A stretch of DNA of 64,000 nucleotides from Amycolatopsis sp. WAC 01376 (GTDB lineage: Bacteria > Actinomycetota > Actinomycetes > Mycobacteriales > Pseudonocardiaceae). Every line of letters begins with the position of its first letter. Positions within the stretch are counted from its first letter, which is position 1. The position numbers and the translations under genes were made by a program. Below, piece after piece: positions 9,079-18,062 of the stretch. The notes beneath the pieces are model-generated. The model worked only from the letters and a program-made list of their open reading frames with translations, ran no database searches and was not told the origin of the DNA. The DNA lies in contig NZ_QHKL01000003.1 in assembly GCF_003947415.1 (NCBI RefSeq), forward strand, positions 1 through 64,000, written 5' to 3'.

Positions 9079-9912
9079 TCACGCGGGTTCACCCTCGGAA
9101 AGCAGGCCGTGGTGCAGTACCTGCAATTCGTCGCAGGGCTCGACGCCGAGTTCGTTGTTGAGCCTCGCGCGCACCTGACGGTACGTGGCGAGCGCGTCGG
9201 AGCGCCGCCCGCTGCGGCCGAGTACGCGGATCAGCTGCCCGTGCAGGGCCTCGTCCAGCGGGTTCGCGGTGACCAGGGAGCGCAGTTCGCCGATCAGCTC
9301 GTGCCGCATCCCGGCCGCGATGTCCGCCTCGATCCGCAGGTGCAGGGTGCTGCGCCGCTGTTCGACGAGGTCGACCGCGTAGGCCGACAGCACCGGTCCA
9401 CAGTGGACGTTCGAGAGCGGGGGCCCCGACCACAGGTCGAGCGCGGACCGGAAGGCCTTCGCCGCTTCGACGTGCTCGCCCCGCAGTTGCAGCTCCCTGC
9501 CCTTCTGCTGCAGCTCCTGGAACTGGAAGACGTCCACCTGCTGCGGGGCGATCCGGAACACGTATCCCGGCGGCTTCGTGGCCAGCATGGTCTCGCCGTA
9601 CGGGGCGAGGTCGTTCTCGTCGATGCACTTGCGCAGCTGGTAGACGTAGGTGTGCATGGTGGTGCGGACGCTGCGCGGCGGGTCGTTCGCCCACAGTTCC
9701 TGCACGATCGTGTCGATGTGCACGATCTTCCCCGGGCTCATCACCAGCATGGCGAGCACCTGCAGCAGCTTCGGCGTCGTCGGCGCGTAGTCGATCCCGT
9801 CCCGCACGAGTTCCAGCGGGCCGAGGAGCGTGAAACGGACGGGGCTCGCGGGCGAGGCCGGGTTCGGTGCCGAGCCGTGGTGCTTGTCCGCTACTCGTGA
9901 TCCGGTGTACAT
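9079..9912 (-). CDS. SARP-family transcriptional activator (copy 1)
   Basis: The 277-residue protein has an N-terminal OmpR-like winged helix (VRFTLLGPLELVRDG to about residue 115) and then a BTAD domain (FQFQELQQKGRELQLRGEH to the end, with LHGQLIRVLGRSGRRSDALA). That is the layout of Streptomyces antibiotic regulatory proteins, which activate biosynthetic operons from heptameric direct repeats. It is divergent from the YcaO gene and upstream of the HxlR-SCP2 gene. A paralogue with the same neighbour lies at 42506-43285. Confidence 0.92.
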   Translation of the reverse strand: MYTGSRVADKHHGSAPNPASPASPVRFTLLGPLELVRDGIDYAPTTPKLLQVLAMLVMSPGKIVHIDTIVQELWANDPPRSVRTTMHTYVYQLRKCIDENDLAPYGETMLATKPPGYVFRIAPQQVDVFQFQELQQKGRELQLRGEHVEAAKAFRSALDLWSGPPLSNVHCGPVLSAYAVDLVEQRRSTLHLRIEADIAAGMRHELIGELRSLVTANPLDEALHGQLIRVLGRSGRRSDALATYRQVRARLNNELGVEPCDELQVLHHGLLSEGEPA

Positions 9913-10121
9913 CGCAAGCGCCCTCCAGCTCGATACGCGTCGTGGGCTGTTTCCCAGTACGTCGACAGTGACAGAGCGGCGGGTCGCCGGGCCAGTGAGC
10001 CGTCCACCAGGTCCCGCGTGCGTGCGTCCCGGGAAGACGTGGGTTTTTCATGCCGGAAGCGTGAAACGGACACTGGCCGGTACAAGGCTCCGCGCAGCAG
10101 GATTCGAGGACCAATCGACCT

Positions 10122-12407
10122 ATGGGGGTCTTCATGCGCGAGGCATCGTCCACGCCCGGCTCGGTCAGCGGCGGTCTGGGGTTCAAACGGCATCTGCGTG
10201 CGGAGATCAGCGAGGGCCACGGTGCCTACCTGTTCTCGGAACAAGGGGTCATCGCGATCCGCGGCGCGCAGGTCGCGTCGGTGGCGGCCCTGCTCGACGG
10301 CACCCGTGACCTCGACGGTCTCCTGTCCGCCTGCCCGGACGGGATGAACGCCGAACAGGTCACCGGGGTGCTGGCCCGGCTGGTCGAGGCCGGTCTCGTC
10401 ACCGTCCACGTGCCGGAAGAGGTCAGCGGGGACGAACGCGCGCTCGCGTACTGGGACGCTTGCGGGCTCGACGCGTCCGCGGTGGCGGGCCGCCAGAAGC
10501 CGGCGACGGCGAGCCTGACCGCGATCGGCCGCGGCGTCGACACCTCGCAGGTCGCGAGCGCGCTGGCCGCGAGCGGCATCGAGGTGGTCGGGACGGCGTC
10601 CGAGCTGGCGATCGTGCTGTGCGACGACTACCTCGACCCGAGGCTGGCCGAGATCGACGCGGAGCACCGGCGCACCGGGCGGCCGTGGCTGCTGGCCCGT
10701 CCGTCGGGTTCGCAGGTGTGGATCGGCCCGATCATGCAGCCCGGCCGGTCCGGCTGCTGGCACTGCCTGACGAACCGGTTGTGGGGGCACCGGCACGCGG
10801 AGGCATGTGTGCAGGAGGTCCTCGGGCACGACGGTCCCGCCTCGTTCCCGATGCCCGCCGTGCCGCCGCTGACCGCGGCCGCGTCGCAGCTGATCTCCCT
10901 CGAAGCGTCCAAATGGCTGGCCGGACACCGCTATCCGGGGCAGCAGGCGGTGTGGATCCTGGACACCCTCGACCTGCAGGGGCGGCTGCACGAACTGCGC
11001 CGGCGCCCGCAGTGCCCCGAATGCGGGGACGAAGGCATCGTCGCCGCGCGGACCGCCGAGCCGATCGTGCTGCGGGAGGCCAAGAAGGCGACGTCGGGCG
11101 GTGGCGGGCACCGCACGCTCACCCCGGTCGAGGTGCTCGACCGCTTCGGCCATCTGGTCAGCCCGGTCACCGGCATCGTCAAGGAGATCGCCCGCGACCC
11201 GAGGGCGCCGGCATTCGTGAACGCGTACCGCTCCGGGCTGAACGTCGCGCGCCGCGTGCGCGGTGAGGCGGGGTTGCAGGCCGGGCTGCGCGGCGACAAC
11301 GGCGGCAAGGGCGCGAGCCCGATCGACGCCGAGGTCGGCGCGCTGTGCGAGGCGATCGAACGGTTCTCGGCGAACTACCAGGGCGACGAACTGCGGATCC
11401 GCGACACCTTCCGCGCGCTCGGCGACGACGCCGTCCACCCGAACTCGTGCATGCTCTTCGACGAGCGCCAGTACGACGGCCGTGTCGAGTGGAACGCCGC
11501 ACACGCGAACTTCCAGCACGTCCCCGACCGGTTCGACACCGAGGCCGCCGTCGACTGGACGCCGCTGTGGTCGCTTTCGCAGCAGCGCCGGAAACTGATG
11601 CCGACCGCGTACCTCTACTACGGGGTGCCGCCGGAGTGCGGGATCACCGGGATGCGCGCGGACTCCAACGGCTGCGCGGCCGGAAGCAGCATCGAGGACG
11701 CGATCCTGCAGGGGCTGCTCGAACTCGTCGAACGCGACGCCGTCGCGATGTGGTGGTACAACCGGCTTCCCGTGCCCGGCGTCGACATCGCGTCGTTCGA
11801 CGACCCGTGGGCCGAGGAGATGGTCGGCCAGTACGCGCGGGCCGGCCGGGAACTGTGGGTGCTCGACCTGACCGCGGACCTCGGCGTGCCGGTGATGGTC
11901 GCGCTGTCCAGAAGTATCGCCGGGCCGCGCGAGAACGTCATGATGGGCTTCGGTGCCCATCTGGACCCCAGGACCGCGCTGAGGAGGGCGGTCAGCGAGC
12001 TCAACCAGATGATCCCGGCGGTGCTCCCGAACGACGTCGAACTCGACGACCCCGACGCGTCGAAATGGCTCCGGTACGCCACGGTCGCGAACCAGCCGTA
12101 CCTGCTTCCGGCGCCGGGGCGGTCGGCGAAACGCGCCGCGGACTTCAAGTTCGTCCGGCGGCCCGATGTCCGGGATGACGTCGAGAGCTTGGTACGCAAG
12201 CTTTCCGCATCGGGAATGGAGACGCTCGTGCTGGATCAGACCAGGCCCGACATCGACCTCCCGGTGGTCCGGGTGGTCGTTCCGGGGCTGCGTCCGTTCT
12301 GGAGCCGCTTCGCCCCCGGACGGCTGTTCGACGTGCCGGTGCGGATGGGCAGGCTCGCCGAACCGACCCCGTACGAACGGCTCAATCCCTTCCCCATGTT
12401 CTTGTAG
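10122..12407 (+). CDS. E1-like/YcaO fusion cyclodehydratase for azoline formation
   Basis: The 761-residue protein is a C-D fusion cyclodehydratase. Residues 10-90 resemble the PqqD-like leader-peptide-binding domain, then a ThiF/E1-like fold follows. A structural zinc site is built from CWHC (212-215) and CPEC (298-301). A YcaO domain runs from about residue 330, with ATP-site motifs LCEAIERFSANYQGDE (E410), LLELVERDAVAMWWY and RRAVSELNQ. Such enzymes use ATP to turn Cys, Ser or Thr of a peptide into azolines. The C-terminus NPFPMFL is a shortened form of the usual PxPxP end. A second possible ATG is at 10134. The SagB gene follows 18 nt later. Confidence 0.93.
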   Translation: MGVFMREASSTPGSVSGGLGFKRHLRAEISEGHGAYLFSEQGVIAIRGAQVASVAALLDGTRDLDGLLSACPDGMNAEQVTGVLARLVEAGLVTVHVPEEVSGDERALAYWDACGLDASAVAGRQKPATASLTAIGRGVDTSQVASALAASGIEVVGTASELAIVLCDDYLDPRLAEIDAEHRRTGRPWLLARPSGSQVWIGPIMQPGRSGCWHCLTNRLWGHRHAEACVQEVLGHDGPASFPMPAVPPLTAAASQLISLEASKWLAGHRYPGQQAVWILDTLDLQGRLHELRRRPQCPECGDEGIVAARTAEPIVLREAKKATSGGGGHRTLTPVEVLDRFGHLVSPVTGIVKEIARDPRAPAFVNAYRSGLNVARRVRGEAGLQAGLRGDNGGKGASPIDAEVGALCEAIERFSANYQGDELRIRDTFRALGDDAVHPNSCMLFDERQYDGRVEWNAAHANFQHVPDRFDTEAAVDWTPLWSLSQQRRKLMPTAYLYYGVPPECGITGMRADSNGCAAGSSIEDAILQGLLELVERDAVAMWWYNRLPVPGVDIASFDDPWAEEMVGQYARAGRELWVLDLTADLGVPVMVALSRSIAGPRENVMMGFGAHLDPRTALRRAVSELNQMIPAVLPNDVELDDPDASKWLRYATVANQPYLLPAPGRSAKRAADFKFVRRPDVRDDVESLVRKLSASGMETLVLDQTRPDIDLPVVRVVVPGLRPFWSRFAPGRLFDVPVRMGRLAEPTPYERLNPFPMFL

Positions 12408-12425
12408 ATCCGGCTGGAGCAGCAG

Positions 12426-13895
12426 TTGACGACAGATTCCCCCGGCGGTGTGGCCGAGACGATCCCCTTGTGGTCGCTCACCGACGACAGCCTTGTCGAG
12501 ATCGGTGAGGACGGCTCGCTGGTGGTCGTCACCCGCTGGGGCGAGTACGAGTTCGGCCAAGCGGAACCGCTGGTGCGGGAATCGTTGCGGCGGATGGCCT
12601 TGGGGCCGGTCTCGCTCGCGAACGTGACCTCGTCCTGGGAGCCGGTCGAGCGGGAGCCCGATCTCGAAGGCGAGCTCAGCTGGACGGCCGAGGGCGCCGA
12701 CGCGCTGCGGCAGGCGCTCAAGGAACTCGGCGGTTCCGTGGTGCGCTCGCTCGGCCTCGCCGACGGCCGGGGGCCGCTGCTGTCCGTGGTCCCGGTGGTG
12801 CTCGCGCCGGTGTTCACGCCGGCGGAGATCCCGCCCACGCGCCCGATCCGGTTGTCCCGCTTCAGTTCCCTGCGGTCCGACGCCGACGGGATGGGGCTGG
12901 AGTCGCCGTCCGCGCGCTATCGCGTCGTGCTGTCCCAACCGTGGGCGGTGCACGTCGCGGCGACTCTGGCGACCGCGAAATCGGTCGCGGACATCGCGTC
13001 CACGACGGGTATCGACGCCGGGGTGGCCGGCGCGATCGTGTCGTATCTGGTCGCCGCGGGCGTCGTCCAGGCCGCCGGGGAAAACGGCCGGTTCGCCGAG
13101 GACGAGGATCCCGAACTCGGCCTGTGGTCCCCGGACGAACTGTCGTTCCACACCACCAGCCGGACCTGGCGGCCCGGTGGCCCGGCCGATCTGCCAGGGC
13201 TCGGGAAACCGCCGGTGGTCAAGGCCATGGCAGGGACCGGGCCGGGTTATCCGCTGTACCGGCCGGATCTGGACGACCGCGCGCAGACCGATCCGACGCT
13301 GACGGCGTTGCTGGAGCACGACCACACCTGCCCCGAATTCACCGAGGGCGTGCTGTCCGCCGAACAGATCGGCGAGTTCCTGTTCCGCGGCGCGCGGATC
13401 CGGTCGATCGGGCCCGCGCACCTCCCGAACGGGCCCGCGCACAGTGCCTCGCAGCGGCCGTACTTCAGCGTCGCCTGCCTGTACGAGCTGGAGTTGTACG
13501 TCTCGGTCAACCGGTGCTCGGGGCTGGATCGCGGGATCTACCACTACGACCCGCTGGAGCACCGGCTCGTCCTCGTCAACGACGACGAGGCCGATCTCGA
13601 CGCGATGCTCGACATGGCGATGATCGGCGGCGGCAACCATCAGCGGCCTTCCGCGCTCATCACCGTGACCGCGCGGATGCCGCGGATGGCGTCCGTGCTC
13701 GGCGGCGGCGCGTACGCCACGACGCTGGCCCATGTCGGCGCCCTCCAACAGACGCTGTACCTCGTCGCCCGCGCCATGGGGCTGGCCGCGCACGCCGTCC
13801 GGGTGGACGCCGGCGACCGCGTCGACCGCGCCCTCAAACTCGACTGGCCCGCCGAGGTGAGCGTCGGCGAGTGCGTGCTCGACCTCCCCGTCTGA
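12426..13895 (+). CDS. SagB-type FMN azoline dehydrogenase
   Basis: The 489-residue protein has a divergent N-terminal half and a nitroreductase-like SagB domain from about residue 290 (RGARIRSIGPAHLP, RPYFSVACLYELELYVSV, GIYHYDPLEHRLV). Its close is typical (YATTLAHVGALQQTLYLVAR). Family members oxidise azolines to aromatic thiazoles or oxazoles with FMN. The start is TTG at 12426, 18 nt after the cyclodehydratase stop, so the two are one transcription unit. Together they form the azole-installing pair of a RiPP pathway. The exact catalytic residues were not identified. Confidence 0.88.
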   Translation: MTTDSPGGVAETIPLWSLTDDSLVEIGEDGSLVVVTRWGEYEFGQAEPLVRESLRRMALGPVSLANVTSSWEPVEREPDLEGELSWTAEGADALRQALKELGGSVVRSLGLADGRGPLLSVVPVVLAPVFTPAEIPPTRPIRLSRFSSLRSDADGMGLESPSARYRVVLSQPWAVHVAATLATAKSVADIASTTGIDAGVAGAIVSYLVAAGVVQAAGENGRFAEDEDPELGLWSPDELSFHTTSRTWRPGGPADLPGLGKPPVVKAMAGTGPGYPLYRPDLDDRAQTDPTLTALLEHDHTCPEFTEGVLSAEQIGEFLFRGARIRSIGPAHLPNGPAHSASQRPYFSVACLYELELYVSVNRCSGLDRGIYHYDPLEHRLVLVNDDEADLDAMLDMAMIGGGNHQRPSALITVTARMPRMASVLGGGAYATTLAHVGALQQTLYLVARAMGLAAHAVRVDAGDRVDRALKLDWPAEVSVGECVLDLPV

Positions 13896-13917
13896 GTCTT
13901 GTGCCGATCATGGGCTG

Positions 13918-13959
13918 AAGGGGCCCTTCGCCGCGTCTGATGCGGCGATAGGACCCTTT
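13918..13959 (+). terminator. Hairpin after the azole-forming genes
   Basis: TCGCCGC (13928-13934) pairs with GCGGCGA (13942-13948), with an outer arm AAGGG/CCCTT. There is no T-run. It lies 22 nt after the SagB stop and is a plausible G+C-rich terminator. Confidence 0.5.
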
Positions 13960-14082
13960 GGCCTCTTGCTCGTCGCCGTTGCGCCGGACGGCCCCCTCTC
14001 CATCGCGAGTCGAGTGCTCCGAAATCGCCGCCGCGTTTGCTGTCAGCAGAGGAAAAGCGACAGCGAATCCGAGGTTGGTCTG

Positions 14083-14985
14083 ATGCAGCTACGAACAGTC
14101 GCCATGGCGGCGAACGAGAAAGGCGTCACCGAACCCGGTCGGCCCCCCGAGCCGGCGTCCCCCTTGCAACCTGCGGTGCTGCAGGCCATCTCATCGATGC
14201 ACGCGAGGTACTTCGACCCGATCACGTTGAGCGACCTGGCATCGGAAGTCTTCGTCAGCCCGTTCCACTTCTCGCGGATCTTCACCAAGGCGACCGGGGT
14301 CACCCCCGGCCGGTACCTCACCGCGATCCGGCTCTTCGAAGCGAAACGACTGCTGCTGACGACATCGCTGACGGTGTCGGACATCGTGTGCAGCGTCGGC
14401 TACAGCAGCGTGGGTACCTTCACCAGCCGCTTCACCCGTGCGGTCGGGATGACCCCGACCCGGTACCGTGACCCCGAGGTCGGCGAACTGCTCGTCGCGC
14501 TGGCCCCGCATTTCCAGCGGCTCCCGACACTGGAAGCCTTGCACAGCGCCGGAATGGGCAGCGCCACGATGCGCAGCGGCACCGGCACGATCAGCGTGCG
14601 CGTCGAGACCCCGCGCGGGGCGGGTCCGGCGAGTGTCCTCATCGGACTGTTCGCCGAGTCGATCCCGCAGTGCGGCCCGGTCGCGTTCGGCGGCAGGGCG
14701 AACGTCCTGTCGGCGGACATCGAGATCCAGAACGTCCCCGAGGGCCGGTGGACCGTGATCGGGGTGGCCGAGCACGCCGCCGGGACCGCGGCCTCCGCGT
14801 TCTCCGTGGGCACCCTGCCCGGCCGGGTCGACATCACCCGGTACGGCCGGGTGCATCTGCGGATGCCGATGCGCGCGCCCCGGCCGACCGACGCGCCGAT
14901 GGCGATCACCCTCGCCGGCGGTCCGACGTCGGCGGGCAACCGGATGACCATGCCCGCACCCGACTACCTGCGCGCGGTGGCCTGA
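14083..14985 (+). CDS. AraC-type regulator with C-terminal beta domain (copy 1)
   Basis: The 300-residue protein carries two AraC helix-turn-helix motifs near residues 30-120 (LSDLASEVFVSPFHFSRIF and SDIVCSVGYSSVGTFTSRF). A C-terminal part of about 150 residues has VLIGLFAESIPQCGPVAF and VPEGRWTVIGVAEH. The same extension occurs in the AraC gene at 45560-46303, so the two form a distinct subgroup. The ATG at 14083 follows GAGG. The gene lies upstream of, and in line with, the DUF1702 operon and is a candidate local activator. The ligand is unknown. Confidence 0.85.
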   Translation: MQLRTVAMAANEKGVTEPGRPPEPASPLQPAVLQAISSMHARYFDPITLSDLASEVFVSPFHFSRIFTKATGVTPGRYLTAIRLFEAKRLLLTTSLTVSDIVCSVGYSSVGTFTSRFTRAVGMTPTRYRDPEVGELLVALAPHFQRLPTLEALHSAGMGSATMRSGTGTISVRVETPRGAGPASVLIGLFAESIPQCGPVAFGGRANVLSADIEIQNVPEGRWTVIGVAEHAAGTAASAFSVGTLPGRVDITRYGRVHLRMPMRAPRPTDAPMAITLAGGPTSAGNRMTMPAPDYLRAVA

Positions 14986-15002
14986 CCGACGGTATTCCCG
15001 CG

Positions 15003-15029
15003 TTCTCCCGGTCTCGCAAACCGGGAGAA
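15003..15029 (+). terminator. Hairpin between the AraC gene and the enediyne operon
   Basis: A 10-bp perfect stem (TTCTCCCGGT at 15003-15012, ACCGGGAGAA at 15020-15029) encloses a 7-nt loop. It follows the AraC stop by 18 nt and lacks a T-run. It probably ends the AraC transcript before the promoter of the E3 operon. Confidence 0.5.
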
Positions 15030-15123
15030 CCGGGGCGCAACCGCGGAGTAGCCGCGCCCTCGTCGCGCGTGTGAGCCTTTAACCAATCCAGAATTCGAAT
15101 CCACCCGTTAGGGGGAGAGTGCG

Positions 15124-16101
15124 TTGGGCAATGGTTGGCGCACGATCAGACGTCGCATGATCACGCCGGATGTCTCCGAGACCACGCTGGAGAAGCGGGG
15201 TTTCCACAAGAAGAGCCCAGCCGCTCAGGAATTGCTGGAGACCGTCGGTGAGAAATTCCTGCTCGGCTATGCGCACGCGGTCGAAGCGCGTACCACCGGG
15301 CAGGCCGAAGAATGGTTGGAGCGTATTCCGGTCAAGTACCGCGGCTTCGCCTACGAAGGCGCGGGAATGGGATACGGAATGCTGGACGGCCTGCCGGGCG
15401 GCGGCCGGGGGCATATCGCGGACTTCCTCGACGGTCCCGCCGAGAAGCACGACTACATCATCTACGTCGGCGTCGGCTGGGCGATGGCGCGGCTGCCGCG
15501 GTTCCGCTGGCCGTCCGCCGAGGATTTCGACCCGTTGCTGCGCTGGCTGGTGCTCGACGGGTACGGCTTCCACCAGGCCTACTTCAAGACGGCGAAGTAC
15601 ATCGACGGGCAGTACCAGGACCCGGACTTCTCCTGGCCGCCCGGAAACGACGGCTACTCGTCGAGGGCGATCGACCAGGGCATCGGGCGGGCGCTGTGGT
15701 TCATCTGCGGCACCGACGTCGATCTGGTCGCCGACACGATCGCGCGTTTCCCGGAGCGGCGGCACGGAGACCTCTACGCCGGTGTCGGGCTCGCCTCGAC
15801 CTACGCGTGCGGTGTGACCGGCGACGAACTGCGGAAGCTGGCCGAGTTCGCCGGTGAGCATCGCGGGAATCTGGCCCAGGGCAGCGCTTTCGCCGCCGAA
15901 GCCCGCGTCCGCGCCGGGCTGTTGATCCCCGAGACCGAGGTCGCCACGCAGGCGATCTGCGGGCTGCCGGCCGAACGGGCCGCGGCCATCACCCAGGAGG
16001 TGCGCCCGGCCGTGGTGGTCGACGGCGAACTCCCGGCATTCGAAACCTGGCGACAGCGTATCGCCGCCGAGGTTCTCAACTCTGGAGGTGCAGGGAAATG
16101 A
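15124..16101 (+). CDS. Enediyne biosynthesis protein E3 (DUF1702)
   Basis: The 325-residue DUF1702 protein is the first gene of the conserved enediyne cassette (E3-E4-E5-PKS-E10). Family landmarks are YRGFAYEGAGMGYGMLD, GVGWAMARLPR and SSRAIDQGIGRALWFICG. Its biochemical role is not known; it is needed around polyene-to-enediyne conversion in studied clusters. The TTG at 15124 was chosen because GGGGGAGAG lies about seven bases before it. The stop overlaps the E4 start (ATGA). A diverged paralogue lies at 44486-45481. Confidence 0.92.
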   Translation: MGNGWRTIRRRMITPDVSETTLEKRGFHKKSPAAQELLETVGEKFLLGYAHAVEARTTGQAEEWLERIPVKYRGFAYEGAGMGYGMLDGLPGGGRGHIADFLDGPAEKHDYIIYVGVGWAMARLPRFRWPSAEDFDPLLRWLVLDGYGFHQAYFKTAKYIDGQYQDPDFSWPPGNDGYSSRAIDQGIGRALWFICGTDVDLVADTIARFPERRHGDLYAGVGLASTYACGVTGDELRKLAEFAGEHRGNLAQGSAFAAEARVRAGLLIPETEVATQAICGLPAERAAAITQEVRPAVVVDGELPAFETWRQRIAAEVLNSGGAGK

Positions 16102-18062
16102 CCGCGACCTTGGGCTGGCTCCGCAAGCAGCTTGCGGGCATCGTGGCGCTGGTGCTGATGGCGGGACTGTTCGTGGTGGCCCAGCTGCCCACGGTCTCGA
16201 CCGCCGAGGCCGACACGATGGCCTCGAAGTACGCGTTCGAACCGCTGACGATCGCCTTGCCGGAGGCGGCGAAGAGCCAGTCGATCCGGACGGTGAACAA
16301 GGACTACGAGCACATCCGGGCCTGGATCTCCTCGGTCGGTGCCGCGATCGCGGTCAACGACCTCGACGGGGACGAGCTCGCGAACGACCTGTGCTTCGTC
16401 GACCCGCGCAGCGACCAGCTGGTGATCACCCCGACGCCGGGCAAGGGCGGCGACCGCTACGCGCCGTTCGCGCTCGACGCGGCGCCGCTGCCGATGGGCA
16501 AGTACATCGCGCCCATGGGTTGTGTGCCCGCGGACTACAACGAGGACGGCCGGGTCGACCTGCTGGCCTACTACTGGGGCCGGACCCCGATCCTGTTCCT
16601 CTCGAAGCCGGGCGCGACGAAGCTCGAGCCCAAGGCCTACGAGCCGGTGGAACTGGTGCCGGGCAACAACTCCAAGAACGGTGAGTACTCCGGTCCACTG
16701 TGGAACACCAACGCCGCCTCGGTCGGTGACTTCGACGGTGACGGCCACCAGGACATCTTCATCGGCAACTACTTCCCCGACAGCGCGGTGCTGGACGACC
16801 GCGTCCAGGGCGGGGTCGAGATGAACAAGTCGATGTCGCACGCGGACAACGCGGGTGGCAAGTACATCCTGCGGTTCACCGGCGCGACGCAGGGCGCGAA
16901 GCCGAGTGCGACGTTCGCGCTCGACGACAAGGCCATCCCGGCCGACGCCCAGGGCGGCTGGTCGCTCGCGGCCAGCGCGACCGACGTCGACGGGGACAAC
17001 CTGCCGGAGCTCTACATCGGCAACGACTTCGGGCACGACCGCCTGCTGTACAACAAGTCCCGCCCCGGTCACGTCGAATTCGCCGAGGTGAAGGGTGTCC
17101 GCGGGCCGAACGAGCCGAAGTCGAAGGTGCTCGGCAACGACTCCTTCAAGGGCATGGGCGTCGACTTCGCCGACCTCGACCACGACGGTCTCTACGACCT
17201 GTACGTCAGCAATATCACGACGTCCTGGGGTATCGAGGAAAGCCACTTCCAGTTCATGAACACCGCCAAGGACACCGCGGATCTGCGTGGCCGTCTGCAG
17301 GGCGGCGAGGCACCGTGGGTGGACCGCAGCGCGCAGGCCGGCACCGCGTGGTCCGGCTGGGGCTGGGACGTGAAGATCGCCGACTACAACAACAGCGGCG
17401 AATCGGTGATCACGCAGGCGACCGGCTTCGTCAAGGGTGACGTCAACCGGTGGCCGCAGCTGCAGGAACTGGCGACGTCGAACGACGAACTGCTGAAGCA
17501 CCCGTCCTTCTGGCCGAACATGGTGGCCGGTGACGACGTCGGCGGCGACCACACCCTGCACTTCTGGGCCAAGGGTTCCGACGGCCGCTACACCGACCTG
17601 GCCCCGCGCCTCGGTCTCGCCGTCCCGGTGCCCACCCGCGGTATCGCCACCGGTGACGCAGACGGTGACGGCAAGCTCGACTTCGCCGTGGCCCGCCAGT
17701 GGGAGCAGCCGATCTTCTACCACAACGTCAGTCCCGATGCCGGGTCGTACCTGAACCTGAAGCTGCTGCACGACAAGGCTTCGGCGGACGGTCCGCGCAA
17801 GGCGGCCGGCACCGCGGCGATCGGCGCGCAGGTCACCGTCGTCACCCCCGACGGCAAGAAGTACATGGACCGCGTCGACGGTGGCAGCGGCCACTCCGGC
17901 AAGCGCAGCCACGAGATCCAGATCGGACTCGGCAAGGTCACCGGGCCGGTGAAGGTGAGCCTGCAATGGCGCGACCTGACCGGGACCATCCGCACCCAGG
18001 AGGTCCAGCTGACCCCGGGCGGCCACACGTTCCAGCTCGGCGCTCAGGCTAAGGAGAAGTGA
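16098..18062 (+). CDS. Enediyne biosynthesis protein E4 (FG-GAP/ASPIC-UnbV)
   Basis: The 654-residue protein begins with a signal-anchor (residues 10-35). Calcium-binding-like FG-GAP repeats follow (DLDGDE, DYNEDGR, DFDGDGHQD, DVDGDNLPE, DLDHDGLYD, DADGDGKLD), forming a beta-propeller. It closes with an ASPIC/UnbV domain (IGAQVTVVTPDGKKYMDRV). It belongs to the CRTAC1-like family, which holds position E4 of the enediyne cassette. The topology suggests that it acts outside the membrane, next to the E5 membrane protein. The catalytic role is unknown. It overlaps both neighbours by four bases. Confidence 0.92.
   Translation: MTATLGWLRKQLAGIVALVLMAGLFVVAQLPTVSTAEADTMASKYAFEPLTIALPEAAKSQSIRTVNKDYEHIRAWISSVGAAIAVNDLDGDELANDLCFVDPRSDQLVITPTPGKGGDRYAPFALDAAPLPMGKYIAPMGCVPADYNEDGRVDLLAYYWGRTPILFLSKPGATKLEPKAYEPVELVPGNNSKNGEYSGPLWNTNAASVGDFDGDGHQDIFIGNYFPDSAVLDDRVQGGVEMNKSMSHADNAGGKYILRFTGATQGAKPSATFALDDKAIPADAQGGWSLAASATDVDGDNLPELYIGNDFGHDRLLYNKSRPGHVEFAEVKGVRGPNEPKSKVLGNDSFKGMGVDFADLDHDGLYDLYVSNITTSWGIEESHFQFMNTAKDTADLRGRLQGGEAPWVDRSAQAGTAWSGWGWDVKIADYNNSGESVITQATGFVKGDVNRWPQLQELATSNDELLKHPSFWPNMVAGDDVGGDHTLHFWAKGSDGRYTDLAPRLGLAVPVPTRGIATGDADGDGKLDFAVARQWEQPIFYHNVSPDAGSYLNLKLLHDKASADGPRKAAGTAAIGAQVTVVTPDGKKYMDRVDGGSGHSGKRSHEIQIGLGKVTGPVKVSLQWRDLTGTIRTQEVQLTPGGHTFQLGAQAKEK

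Noticed and set aside
9891..13793. A 1300-codon minus-strand open frame opposite the YcaO and SagB genes
   Set aside because: Same reason: it runs across two real genes and their spacer without any domain and is Arg/Pro/Gly-rich.
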